Shown piece after piece: positions 17,249 to 26,754 of a stretch of 64,000 nucleotides of DNA. Positions within the stretch are counted from its first letter, which is position 1, and each line of letters begins with the position of its first letter. A model generated the notes under the pieces. The model did no database searches. It saw only the letters and a list, made by a program, of their open reading frames with translations, and was not told where the DNA came from. A program made the position numbers and the translations under genes. Source of the DNA: Terrirhizobium terrae (lineage in GTDB: Bacteria > Pseudomonadota > Alphaproteobacteria > Rhizobiales > Rhizobiaceae); assembly GCF_030323265.1 (NCBI RefSeq), contig NZ_CP104992.1, positions 3,633,501 through 3,697,500 of the forward strand, read 5' to 3'.

Positions 17249-18244
17249 ATGAAAAAACTCCTTGCTTCCACTGCCTTCGCAGCCGGTCTCTACGCGTTTG
17301 CCGGAGCAGCACAGGCAGACTGTGGTTCCATCTCGATCGCTGAAATGAACTGGGCTTCGGCCGGCGTCGCCGCCAATGTCGACAAGATCATCCTAGAAGA
17401 AGGCTATGGCTGCACTGTCGAGCTCGTCACGGGCGACACGATGCCGACCTTCACTTCCATGAACGAGAAGGCGCAGCCGGACATGGCCCCCGAATTCTGG
17501 GTCAATGCCGTGCGCACGCCGCTCGACGCCGCCGTTAAGGAAGGTCGCCTGATAGAAGCCGCCGAAATCCTCGCCGACGGCGCGGTCGAGGGCTGGTGGA
17601 TCCCGAAATTCCTCGCCGACGCCCATCCGGACATCAAGACCGTCGAGCAAGCGCTTGCCCATCCGGAACTCTTCCCTGCACCGGAAGATCCGTCGAAGGC
17701 TGCCGTAACAAACTGCCCTTCCGGCTGGAACTGCCAGGTTTCCACCGCCAATCTCTACAAGGCGCTCGGCGCCAAGGAGAAGGGTTTCGACCTGGTCGAT
17801 ACCGGCTCGGCTGCGGGCCTCGACGGCTCGATTGCCAGCGCCTTTGAAAAGAAGACCGGCTGGCTCGGCTACTATTGGGCACCGACCGCCATCCTCGGCA
17901 AGTACGAGATGGTGAAGCTCTCCTTCGACGTACCCCATGACAAGGCCGACTGGGATGCGTGCACTGCCGTTCCGGATTGCGCCAACCCAAAGGTCAATTC
18001 CTATCCGACCTCGGAAGCCTTCACCGTCGTGACCAAGCAATTCGCCGACAAGGCAGGCGTGGCGATGGATTACGTCAAGGCCCGCAAGTGGACCAACGCC
18101 ACGGTCAACGGGATCCTCGCATGGCAGACCGACAACCAGGGCACCAACGAGGACGCCGCCAAGCACTTCCTCGAAACCATGCCGGAAGTATGGGAAAAGT
18201 GGGTCGCTCCAGATGTGGCCGAAAAGGTAAAGGCATCGCTTTGA
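17249..18244 (+). CDS. choX: Choline-binding periplasmic protein ChoX
   Basis: Substrate-binding protein of the choline ABC importer (OpuAC family), 331 aa. A signal peptide spans about residues 1-22, ending GAAQA before DCGS. Aromatic residues for caging a quaternary amine are plentiful (EMNWAS, EGWWIPKF, WLGYYWAP). The ATG at 17249 is preceded by GGGAGG at 17236-17241. It leads the choXWV operon; a strong hairpin follows. Choline is the substrate in rhizobial orthologues; related betaines are possible. Confidence 0.9.
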   Translation: MKKLLASTAFAAGLYAFAGAAQADCGSISIAEMNWASAGVAANVDKIILEEGYGCTVELVTGDTMPTFTSMNEKAQPDMAPEFWVNAVRTPLDAAVKEGRLIEAAEILADGAVEGWWIPKFLADAHPDIKTVEQALAHPELFPAPEDPSKAAVTNCPSGWNCQVSTANLYKALGAKEKGFDLVDTGSAAGLDGSIASAFEKKTGWLGYYWAPTAILGKYEMVKLSFDVPHDKADWDACTAVPDCANPKVNSYPTSEAFTVVTKQFADKAGVAMDYVKARKWTNATVNGILAWQTDNQGTNEDAAKHFLETMPEVWEKWVAPDVAEKVKASL

Positions 18245-18256
18245 TGCTATGATATC

Positions 18257-18284
18257 AAGGGGCGGTAGGCGATTACCGCCCCTT
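18257..18284 (+). terminator. Hairpin between choX and choW
   Basis: An 11-bp perfect stem, AAGGGGCGGTA/TACCGCCCCTT with a 6-base loop, begins 12 bases after the choX stop and has no strong T-run. It probably protects or attenuates the message so that the binding protein is made in excess over the permease. Confidence 0.6.
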
Positions 18285-18440
18285 ATGCGTCGCGGAGGCC
18301 TTGCCGCATGTCGCAGTGGGCCACGTGGCCGGGGAACTGCTTCGTGATACTGCCTCTTCGGGTGACAGGCCGTGACCGAAAGCCATGTCGAAGCACGGTG
18401 CCCGGATACAGAGAAGAACAGATATATAAAGGGGAAAAGC

Positions 18441-19349
18441 ATGGCGATCTGCGAGTTCCTGCCGCGAGCCCTCTGTAGGTTCCCGGCCATCAGCGACAGC
18501 TATATCCGCCAGGCGCGCCAGGTGATCGACGACGGCTTCAAGGGCCTAGTCCGAGAATATGGCAGCGTCATCGATATCGTTGTGCGCCCGCTCCAATGGT
18601 TTTTGAACTATCTGGAACGGCTCTTCACCAGCTCGCCTTGGACGGTCGTGCTGATCGTCATGCTGCTGATCGTCTATTTCGGCAGCCGTAGTGTCCGCAT
18701 CACCATCGGCACTGCGGTCGGCATGGTTTTCATCGGCATATTCGGTCTTTGGGAAGACACGATGACGACGCTTGCGATCGTCACCGTCTCGACGCTGATC
18801 GCAATCGTCATCGGTCTGCCGATCGGCATCCTCATGGCCCGCTCCGACCGCATTCAGGGCGTCATCAACCCGATCCTCGACGTGATGCAGACGATGCCGA
18901 GCTTCGTCTACCTGATCCCCGTCGTCGTCATCTTCGGCATCGGCAAGGTGCCGGGCCTGATCGCGGTCGTGATCTACGCCGTACCGCCGATGATCCGCCT
19001 CACCAATCTCGGCATCCGGCTCGTCGACAAGGAAGTGCTGGAGGCGGCCGATGCTTTCGGTTCCTCGCCCGGCCAGAAGCTCTGGAACGTGCAGATGCCG
19101 CTGGCATTGCCAACCATTATGGCCGGCATCAACCAGACGATCATGATGTCGCTCGCCATGGTGGTCGTGGCCTCCATGGTCGGCGTCGGCGGCCTCGGCC
19201 GCAACACGCTGCAGGCGATCAACAACCAGTTCTTCACCTTCGGCTTCCTCAACGGCTTTGCCCTCGTCGCGATCGCCATCATCTTCGATCGCACCAGCCA
19301 AGCCTTCGGCAAGCGTCTTCAGCGTCATTCGGAGGTGGTCCATGGCTAG
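18441..19349 (+). CDS. choW: Choline ABC transporter permease ChoW
   Basis: 302-aa membrane permease of the OpuAB/ProW family with about six helices. The ABC-coupling EAA-like loop is seen as EVLEAADAFGSSPGQKLW. ATG 18441 is preceded by AAAGGGGAAAA; an upstream in-frame GTG (18372) lacks such a site. Its 3' end overlaps choV by 8 bases. Confidence 0.9.
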   Translation: MAICEFLPRALCRFPAISDSYIRQARQVIDDGFKGLVREYGSVIDIVVRPLQWFLNYLERLFTSSPWTVVLIVMLLIVYFGSRSVRITIGTAVGMVFIGIFGLWEDTMTTLAIVTVSTLIAIVIGLPIGILMARSDRIQGVINPILDVMQTMPSFVYLIPVVVIFGIGKVPGLIAVVIYAVPPMIRLTNLGIRLVDKEVLEAADAFGSSPGQKLWNVQMPLALPTIMAGINQTIMMSLAMVVVASMVGVGGLGRNTLQAINNQFFTFGFLNGFALVAIAIIFDRTSQAFGKRLQRHSEVVHG

Positions 19350-20394
19350 TCACGGCATTGAAATCAAAGGCCTCTACAAGATCTTCGGCCCCAACGGGCA
19401 CGAGCATGTCGAGGCCTGTCGCAATGGATTGTCCAAGGCCGAGCTCAATACCCAGTTCGGCCATGTCCTCGGCCTGCAGGACATCAACATCTCCATGCCT
19501 GCCGGCGGCATCACCGTCGTCATGGGCCTGTCCGGCTCCGGCAAGTCGACGCTGATCCGCCACATCAACCGGCTGATCGAACCGACCGCCGGCGAAGTCA
19601 TCTACGACGGCGTCAACATCTGCAGCATGAACGAGCGCGACCTGCGCGAATTCCGCCGCCACAAAACGGCGATGGTGTTCCAGAAATTCGCGCTTCTGCC
19701 GCACAGGACCGTCATCGAAAACACCGTTTATGGTCTGGACATCCAGGGCATTTCCCGCTCGGAAAGCACCAAGAAGGCGCAATACTGGATCGAGCGGGTC
19801 GGCCTTGCCGGCTTCGAGAACCATTATCCGAACCAGCTCTCAGGCGGCATGCAGCAGCGCGTCGGTCTCGCCCGCGCTCTGACCAACGACGCAGACATCC
19901 TGCTCATGGACGAAGCCTATTCGGCACTCGACCCGCTGATCCGCGTCGACATGCAGACCGTGCTTCTCGACCTCCAGGCGGAATTGAAGAAGACCGTCGT
20001 CTTCATCACCCACGATCTCGACGAGGCCCTGAGGCTCGGCGACAAGATCGCCATCCTGCGCGACGGCAAGGTCGTGCAGCAGGGAACGGGCCAGGAAATC
20101 GTCCTGTCACCGGCCGATGACTACATCACCGCCTTCGTCAAGGAAGTGAATCGCGGCCGTGTCATCCAGGCTAAGACCGTCATGGCACCCTTTGATGGTC
20201 AGGCGGACGGTGCCCGCATCGAGGCGACCACGACTTTGGAAAGCGCTGCCAAGGTGATGACCGAGAGCGGACAGAGCAAGGCAACCATCGTCGACGAGGC
20301 AGGCACGCCGATCGGCACACTCGACCTCCAGACGATGATCGCCGCAATGGTGACGCCGGCCGGTTCCGAAGCATCCAGGATGGCAGCCGAATAA
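19342..20394 (+). CDS. choV: Choline ABC transporter ATPase ChoV
   Basis: 350-aa ATP-binding subunit of the OpuAA/ProV family. Walker A is GLSGSGKST, the signature is LSGGMQQR, Walker B is ILLMDEAYSALDP. The C-terminal 70 residues form a CBS-like regulatory segment (KATIVDEAGTPIGTLD). GGAGGT at 19331 precedes the ATG at 19342. Overlaps choW, so translation is coupled. Confidence 0.92.
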   Translation: MASHGIEIKGLYKIFGPNGHEHVEACRNGLSKAELNTQFGHVLGLQDINISMPAGGITVVMGLSGSGKSTLIRHINRLIEPTAGEVIYDGVNICSMNERDLREFRRHKTAMVFQKFALLPHRTVIENTVYGLDIQGISRSESTKKAQYWIERVGLAGFENHYPNQLSGGMQQRVGLARALTNDADILLMDEAYSALDPLIRVDMQTVLLDLQAELKKTVVFITHDLDEALRLGDKIAILRDGKVVQQGTGQEIVLSPADDYITAFVKEVNRGRVIQAKTVMAPFDGQADGARIEATTTLESAAKVMTESGQSKATIVDEAGTPIGTLDLQTMIAAMVTPAGSEASRMAAE

Positions 20395-20514
20395 TCGCGA
20401 TGTCGAACGAACGACGTAACAAGAGGCGTCGGCGTCGCAGCCGGCGCCTATCCTCTGAGTTGAAAGCATATAAAGGAATCTTTATATCTGCTCTACGATT
20501 TTCAGGAGGATGCC

Positions 20515-21529
20515 ATGCCGACAACCAATGCCCTGACCGATCTGCTTGCTGAAAAAGGCGTCCTTCTGGCGGATGGCGCGACAGGCACAAACCTGTTTTC
20601 CGCTGGCCTCGAAGCCGGCGAAGCACCGGAAATGTGGAACGAGGCACATCCGGAACGGATCACCAAGCTGCATCAGGATTTCGTTGATGCGGGCGCCGAT
20701 ATCATCCTGACGAACACATTCGGCGGCACGCGTCATCGCCTGAAGCTCCATCACGCGCAGGATCGGGTATTCGATCTCAACAAGCGGGCAGCGGAGATCG
20801 CTCGTGCAGTTGCTGACGGCGCCGGCCGGAAGGTCATCGTCGCAGGCTCCGTCGGCCCGACCGGCGAATTGCTGATCCCGCTCGGCGCATTGTCCTATGA
20901 AGATGCTGTCGCAGCCTTCGTCGAGCAGATGGAGGGCCTTAAGGCTGGCGGCGTCGATGTCGCCTGGATCGAGACCATGTCTGCGCCGGACGAGATCCGT
21001 GCTGCCGCGGAAGCAGCCACGAAGGTCGGCCTGCCCTATACTTATACCGGTTCGTTCGACACAGCCGGCAAGACGATGATGGGGCTCAATCCGAAGGACA
21101 TTCATCAGGTCGCAAGCGATGTCGGAAATGGCCCGGAGGCGGTCGGCGCGAACTGCGGCGTCGGCGCATCCGATATCCTCTCCTCGCTGCTCGACATGAC
21201 GGAAGCCGATCCGAACGCGATCACCATCGTCAAGGGCAATTGCGGCATTCCTGAATTCCGCGGCTCGGAGATCTATTATTCCGGCACTCCGCCGCTAATG
21301 GCCGAATATGCGAGGCTTGCCCGGGACGCCGGCGCGAAGATCATCGGCGGCTGCTGCGGCACGTCCTGCGAGCATCTGGCGGCAATGCGCGTCGCTCTCG
21401 ACAGTTATACACCGCGTCCTCGCCCGACGATCGAGGAAATCGTCGACAAGATCGGCCCGCTCCGCAATAAGACCGCCAGCGAGATCCGGTGGCGATTCAG
21501 GCCGAGAACGCCGTCGTCGCCGCATCTGA
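20515..21529 (+). CDS. bmt: Betaine-homocysteine S-methyltransferase; frameshifted near 3' end
   Basis: Zinc methyltransferase that moves a methyl from glycine betaine to homocysteine. The zinc cysteines are in GANCGVG and GGCCGTSCEHL. As read, the frame continues into the next gene to give a 461-residue fusion. An extra C at 21486-21487 is more likely: removing it gives ASEIGGDSGRERRRRRI and a stop at 21529, a 337-aa protein of normal length with an Arg-rich tail. AGGAGG at about 20503 precedes the ATG. It follows choXWV and probably shares its regulation. Confidence 0.87.
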
Positions 21530-21549
21530 AGGACAGCGGAGAGAAAAGC

Positions 21550-21900
21550 ATGAGCAGCATATCGCCGATCGGAAGCCGGGAAACGGTGGCCGAGGGATTG
21601 ACCGGCCTTTCTGACGACAAACAGAACTGGCTGAAGCTTCTCATGGAAAATCCGGCGAGCGACGACCTGATGCTCGCTGGACTGCATCTCTATCTCGACC
21701 ATGCTTCCGAAGCGCGATTTCTCAATACGCTCAAACTGCAGAAATGCGGCGAATGGCTTGGCAACGCTGCCCCCGACCGTCTGCAGATCCGATTGGCGGA
21801 AGCCGCGAAATCCAGCCAGCACCCGGCACACCAGGCATTCAAGGATGGCTTGACCCGCTCCGGCGGCCTCGAGCGAGCCTATCCAAAGGCGCCGATCTGA
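21550..21900 (+). CDS. Hypothetical protein downstream of bmt, 116 aa
   Basis: Starts MSSISPIGSRETVAEG at ATG 21550, with GGAGAG 6 bases upstream, and ends YPKAPI. Mostly helical, soluble, with one Cys (LQKCGEW). No family was recognised. In the sequence as given it is in frame with bmt, but the separate ribosome site and the likely indel in bmt argue for an independent gene in the same transcript. Confidence 0.6.
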   Translation: MSSISPIGSRETVAEGLTGLSDDKQNWLKLLMENPASDDLMLAGLHLYLDHASEARFLNTLKLQKCGEWLGNAAPDRLQIRLAEAAKSSQHPAHQAFKDGLTRSGGLERAYPKAPI

Positions 21901-21907
21901 CCTCTGC

Positions 21908-21928
21908 TCCCGCTTCATTTGAGCGGGA
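21908..21928. terminator. Hairpin at the end of the bmt transcript
   Basis: A 7-bp stem TCCCGCT/AGCGGGA with a 7-base loop lies between convergent genes. There is only a short T-rich stretch after it, so the assignment is tentative. Confidence 0.4.
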
Positions 21929-21959
21929 AGCAGTTCTTCGGTTGGCTAGACGAAAGGCG

Positions 21960-22334
21960 TCAGGCGGCGACAGCCGGTTCCCGCACATCGTCCAGCAGGA
22001 AATGCGCAACCACATATTTCACCGTGTGCTTGGTACCGCTCTCTGACACGGTATCGTCGGTGCCGCCATCGGCTGGATGCCAGCTGTGATAATGGGGATT
22101 GTTGGCGATTAGCGTCACGGCCTTGCCGGCAAATGTTCCGCCGAGCCGATAGCGCGCTTCGGCAAGCGGCCATATCTGCTGAAAGTCCTGTTCCGCTATG
22201 CGGATTTTCAACGCTTTCCGATTGATCGCCTCATGCTGCAGACCATCCTTGCCCACATATGCTGGCGCCTCAAGCGTCACCTCTTCTGCATTTTCCAGAA
22301 CGTAGTCGAATTCTTTGGGCCACATCCGCTTCAT
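21960..22334 (-). CDS. Hypothetical protein in the betaine cluster, 124 aa
   Basis: Starts MKRMWPKEFDYVLENAEEV at ATG 22334, preceded by GGGAGGAG. A beta-rich, soluble protein with a His-containing patch (NNPHYHSWHPADGG) that could bind metal; this is inference. It lies 3' of the 4Fe-4S protein and mttB-like gene in the same direction, so it may be the last gene of that operon. No family recognised. Confidence 0.7.
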   Translation of the reverse strand: MKRMWPKEFDYVLENAEEVTLEAPAYVGKDGLQHEAINRKALKIRIAEQDFQQIWPLAEARYRLGGTFAGKAVTLIANNPHYHSWHPADGGTDDTVSESGTKHTVKYVVAHFLLDDVREPAVAA

Positions 22335-22423
22335 AAAATCACTCCTCCCAGGTGGTTCTATATGGTCGTGCCTTATCAATTTAGCGCGTCCATTCCTGGA
22401 CGCAATGTCCATTGTGACGCGGC

Positions 22424-23176
22424 CTAGCCAAGGCTCTCCATATGGAACCGCAGCTGCTCCGGCGGGTAGCGATATTCAGCCCCGACGGGACAGGCATTGC
22501 GGGCAAGACAGCCGGAAACCATGCAGCCTTCCCTGCCCGCCTGTGTCCGGAGGTGGCTGCGACAGTCCCGGAGCGCAAATTTCGCCGGATCGATATCGAT
22601 CGCACCAACCGGACAGGTGGTGATGCAGGGCTTGGTTTCGCAAACGTCACAGGCATGTCTGCCGATGGTGACGTCTCTCCCGACAGCCCATGGAAAGCCA
22701 ATTGCACCGCGATAACCGTGCCAGAGGCCATATTCCGGATGGATGAGAATGCCGAGTGGCGAAGGTTTCAGCCGCTCAGCCCGCATCGCCCATTGCTGGA
22801 ACGGTTGCCAGGGCGGATCGGAAGGAAAGTAAGCCGTACCGCCGTATTTTTCCGCCAGCGGCCGAATGATCTCCTTCGACCATGTGTCGAGCGGATGTGG
22901 CCCCTCGTAACTCTGCCTCCACTCCGAGAAAGCGGGCCAGATCGAACCACCTACATTGCCGAACAGGAGGACGGAGGCGGCCCGCCCGCCATGCGCGAGA
23001 AACGGTCCCTCGCCCGCGTCAAAATCCGCCGTGCCGCGAAGCAGGATGCCGCTCGGATGCAGCGCTGCTTCGATCTCGCGACAGAGGGAGGAAGGGCCGC
23101 TCATCTTCGTCTCAACGAGGGCCCTTGTATTCATAGTGCGGTCGCCAGACACTCCCTGGATGAAGTCGGCCACCAT
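22424..23176 (-). CDS. 4Fe-4S ferredoxin-type protein of the betaine cluster, about 250 aa
   Basis: Iron-sulfur protein with C-x2-C-x4-C-x3-C-P (CDVCETKPCITTCPVG) near residue 175 and a second Cys-rich stretch GCMVSGCLARNACPVG near 215. The first 150 residues are a globular domain of unknown role. Placed 39 bases after the mttB-like gene, it could supply electrons for reactivating oxidised Co(II) corrinoid together with the activase at 28.9-31.0 kb. The start is uncertain: ATG 23176, 23134 or 23104 are possible. Confidence 0.75.
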   Translation of the reverse strand: MVADFIQGVSGDRTMNTRALVETKMSGPSSLCREIEAALHPSGILLRGTADFDAGEGPFLAHGGRAASVLLFGNVGGSIWPAFSEWRQSYEGPHPLDTWSKEIIRPLAEKYGGTAYFPSDPPWQPFQQWAMRAERLKPSPLGILIHPEYGLWHGYRGAIGFPWAVGRDVTIGRHACDVCETKPCITTCPVGAIDIDPAKFALRDCRSHLRTQAGREGCMVSGCLARNACPVGAEYRYPPEQLRFHMESLG

Positions 23177-23215
23177 CCGGGCGCCGCCTTGCTCCCTGGC
23201 GGCCTCGGGCTCTCT

Positions 23216-24786
23216 TCAAGTAAACGCGTCGGGCATCGAATCCTTGCGATCCTTGATGAAGGCGATCAGCGCCTCGTCAATCGCAGGATCGAGCGGCGGG
23301 GCCTCGTAATTATCCAGCCAAGAGCGGCAAAGTGCGTTGGCGCGATCCTCGATCCGCTTGGAACCTTCGATCTCCCACTGCTCGAACGAATTGTTGTCGG
23401 CGAGCGGAGAGCGGTAGAAGGCCGTCTGGAAATGTGCCTGGGTGTGGGTGCAGCCGAGATAATGGCTTCCCGGCCCGACTTCGCGGATGGCGTCAAGCGC
23501 CTGGCCTTCGGCCGACAGGTCAACGCCTTCGGCCATCTTCTGCATCATGCCGAGTTGGTCCTGGTCGATCATGAATTTTTCGTAGGACGAGACGAGCCCG
23601 CCTTCGAGCCAGCCGGCGGCATGGAGAACGAAATTCGTACCGGCCAGCAGCGTCATGTTGAGCGTATTGGCCGATTCATGTGCTGCCTGCGCATCCGGCA
23701 CCTTGGAGGCGCAAAGCGAGCCGCCGGTTCTGAACGGCAGGCCGAGACGGCGGGCAAGCTGGGCCGCCCCATAGGAAACGAGCGAGGGCTCCGGCGTTCC
23801 GAAGGTGGGGGCGCCCGACTGCATGGAGATCGATGCAGCGAATGTGCCGAACAGGACCGGCGCGCCTTTGCGGATAAGCTGCGTCGTCGCCGCACCCGCC
23901 AGCACCTCGGCCAGGATCTGCGTCAGCGTGCCGGCAACCGTCACCGGGCTCATCGCACCCGACAGGATGAAGGGCGAGACCACCGAGGCCTGGTTATGCC
24001 GCGCATAGACCTTCAAGGCGCCGAGCATCGTCCCATCGAACACCATCGGCGAATTGGCGTTGATCAGGTTCAGCGTCACGCAATTGTTCTCGACGAACTC
24101 GTCGCCGAAGACGAGTTTCGCCATGGCGACCGTATCTTCGGCGCGCTCCGGCGCGGTTACCGAGCCCATGAAAGGCTTGTCGGAATATTTGATATGGCTG
24201 TAGACCATGTCGAGATGGCGCTTGTTCACCGGCACGTCGACCGGCTCGCAGACCGTCCCACCCGAGGAGTGCATCGACGGCGCCAGATAGGAAAGTTTCA
24301 CGAAATTGCGGAAATCCTCGATCGTGGCATAGCGGCGGTTGCCGTCGAGGTCGCGCACGAAGGGTGGTCCATAGACCGGCGCGAAGATCGTTGCCTTGCC
24401 GCCGACATGGACGCTGCGTTCGGGATTGCGGGCGTGCCAGGTGAATTCCTTCGGCGCGGTCTTCAGAAGTTCGCGGCACAGTCCTTTTGGAAAATGCACG
24501 CGGCTGCCCCGAACGTCGGCCCCGGCCGCGGCCCAAAGTTCGAGCGCTTCTTCGTCGTCGCGGAATTCGATGCCGATTTCTTCGAGGATCACATCGGCAT
24601 TATGCTCGATGAGCGACAGGCCTGCCTCGTCGAGCACTTCATACGCGCCGATCTTGCGGGTGATATAGGAAGCGATGCGCCGGGACCGCCGCCCGTGCGT
24701 GCGGCACGCCTGCCGGCCGCTCCCCGTTCGCCGCGCCCGCGCCGTCCCGAACCGCCCACATCGGTCTGCTGGCTGATGTCGTCCAT
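23216..24786 (-). CDS. MttB-family (non-pyrrolysine) corrinoid methyltransferase; frameshifted near N-terminus
   Basis: Member of the trimethylamine methyltransferase superfamily that demethylates a quaternary amine, probably glycine betaine or a relative, onto a cobalt corrinoid. Repaired length is 523 aa. The N-terminus (MDDISQQTDVGG) is Arg/Gly-rich for 35 residues. One T is missing at 24667; repair gives GASLPYITRKIGAYEVLDEAG and joins the 473-codon body. The body has no in-frame amber codon, so it is not a pyrrolysine enzyme. Divergent from its corrinoid protein gene. Confidence 0.88.
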
Positions 24787-25062
24787 GATGCTCCTCGCCT
24801 CCGCGCTATTGGCTCCTGGTCAGCCTTGCACGCATTCCCATTGTTTCGATGGTCAATGCTAGGCCTCCCGGCAAGTCCCCTCCTGCCTCTCTGCGTCACG
24901 CATTTGCACAAGACAGACATTTGCGACAGGAGCCCCGAACCATTCTCTTTCCGACGTCGGCCTGTCGCTTCCAAAAGAAATTGCGAAACAGTTTGCGGCT
25001 AGACATAGTTGCAGGTGTCAATGCGATTTGAACCATCGCCTCTAACCTAGGGAAGAGAATTC
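24787..25062. promoter_or_regulatory. Divergent control region of the mttB-like and corrinoid-protein genes
   Basis: 276 bases between divergent starts. It contains GACATTTGCGACAGG; its minus-strand TGTCGCA (24922-24928) is the heptamer repeated three times upstream of the GbdR-like gene. A second partial copy, TGTCGC followed by TTCC, is at about 24963. No -35/-10 pair was assigned with confidence. Confidence 0.45.
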
Positions 25063-25764
<702 letters not shown>

Positions 25765-25819
25765 GGATATCTGCCGGATGTGAGCACGGCGTGATTTCGT
25801 GCTAGATAGCTGGGGTTTC

Positions 25820-25851
25820 GCACCGCGTTCATCATCTGACGAGCGCGGTGC
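25820..25851. terminator. Hairpin after the corrinoid-protein gene
   Basis: 8-bp stem GCACCGCG/CGCGGTGC with a 16-base loop between two convergent genes. No T-run follows; weak as a terminator. Confidence 0.35.
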
Positions 25852-25878
25852 AATAGATGCCGCGATTGCGGTATTCCG

Positions 25879-26037
25879 TTACTGGGCAGCCTTGCCGACG
25901 CGATGGCCTGCATCCTGAGTGGCGTTCACGGTATTGGCCGTATCCTGACCCATGCCGCGGATCGTGTTGCCGCAAGAGCTGAGGGAAGCCGTAATAGCGA
26001 AAAGAGCAGCGATAACGGTAACTGTCTTGGCCGTCAT
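25879..26037 (-). CDS. Entericidin-type small lipoprotein, 52 aa
   Basis: Starts MTAKTVTVIAALFAIT with a lipobox LSSC at residues 19-22, then GNTIRGMGQDTANTVNATQD, the pattern of entericidin A/B lipoproteins. It lies on the opposite strand between the corrinoid-protein gene and the DUF1638 gene. Its start is only 14 bases from the divergent DUF1638 start, so the two promoters must overlap the neighbouring coding sequence. Its role in the cluster, if any, is unclear. Confidence 0.85.
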   Translation of the reverse strand: MTAKTVTVIAALFAITASLSSCGNTIRGMGQDTANTVNATQDAGHRVGKAAQ

Positions 26038-26051
26038 GATGGAATACTCCG

Positions 26052-26693
26052 ATGGGTAAGGATCAAAATGTGTTGGAAAGTGATTTTCCGGCTATGGAAC
26101 GTTTGAAGTCGGAAAAGGTTCACGTAATTGCGTGCGGTGCGATCGCCCGTGAAATTTTGGCCGTTTCCAGACAGCACGGCCTCAACCATATCGACCTGAA
26201 TTGCCTGCCGGCCATCTGGCACGCCTATCCGCAAAAGATCGTCCCCGGGCTGGAAAAAGCCGTCACTGAGGCGCGTGAAAACGGCTTTATGCGCATCTTC
26301 TTTGCCTATGCCGATTGCGGCACCGGCGGAGATATCGACCGCCTCTGCGAGCGAGTAGGCATTGCGCGCATCGCCGGACCGCATTGTTACTCGTTCTTCT
26401 CCGGCAACGATGTCTTCGACGCAAAAGCAGACGAAGATCTTCTCTCCTTCTTCCTGACGGATTTTCTCGCCCGCCAGTTCCGCGCCTTCGTCGTCGAACC
26501 GCTGGGCCTCGACCGGCATCCGGAGCTGAAGGACATGTATTTCGGCAATTACCGCAAGCTGGTCTATCTCAGCCAGGAGGAGGACGTCGACCTTCAGCGC
26601 AAAGCGCACGAGGCGGCCGACTACCTCGGGCTGGAGTATGAATACCGCTTCACCGGCTACGGCGATCTGACAACCGCAATGCGCTCCGCTTAA
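26052..26693 (+). CDS. DUF1638 protein of the corrinoid C1 cluster
   Basis: 213-aa soluble protein of unknown biochemistry. Conserved-looking Cys/His sites are ACGAIA, YADCGTGG and PHCYSFF, which could bind a metal or corrinoid; this is inference. DUF1638 genes are often found beside mttB and corrinoid genes in bacteria and methanogens. ATG 26052 has a weak ribosome site; ATG 26094 is an alternative. Confidence 0.8.
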   Translation: MGKDQNVLESDFPAMERLKSEKVHVIACGAIAREILAVSRQHGLNHIDLNCLPAIWHAYPQKIVPGLEKAVTEARENGFMRIFFAYADCGTGGDIDRLCERVGIARIAGPHCYSFFSGNDVFDAKADEDLLSFFLTDFLARQFRAFVVEPLGLDRHPELKDMYFGNYRKLVYLSQEEDVDLQRKAHEAADYLGLEYEYRFTGYGDLTTAMRSA

Positions 26694-26754
26694 CGCTTTC
26701 TTCTTGGCTTGTCGGCGAGGGTCGAGAAAACCCAAGTCCGATCCGGAGCGGCAG

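Noticed and set aside
23216..24786. Pyrrolysine-encoding MttB with in-frame amber
   Set aside because: The interruption is a one-base frame change at 24667 near the N-terminus; the 473-codon body has no amber codon. It belongs to the non-pyrrolysine group.
22442..24862. 806-residue open frame on the plus strand
   Set aside because: It lies wholly antisense to the 4Fe-4S and mttB-like genes, whose motifs are clear; composition is that of a reverse frame in GC-rich DNA.
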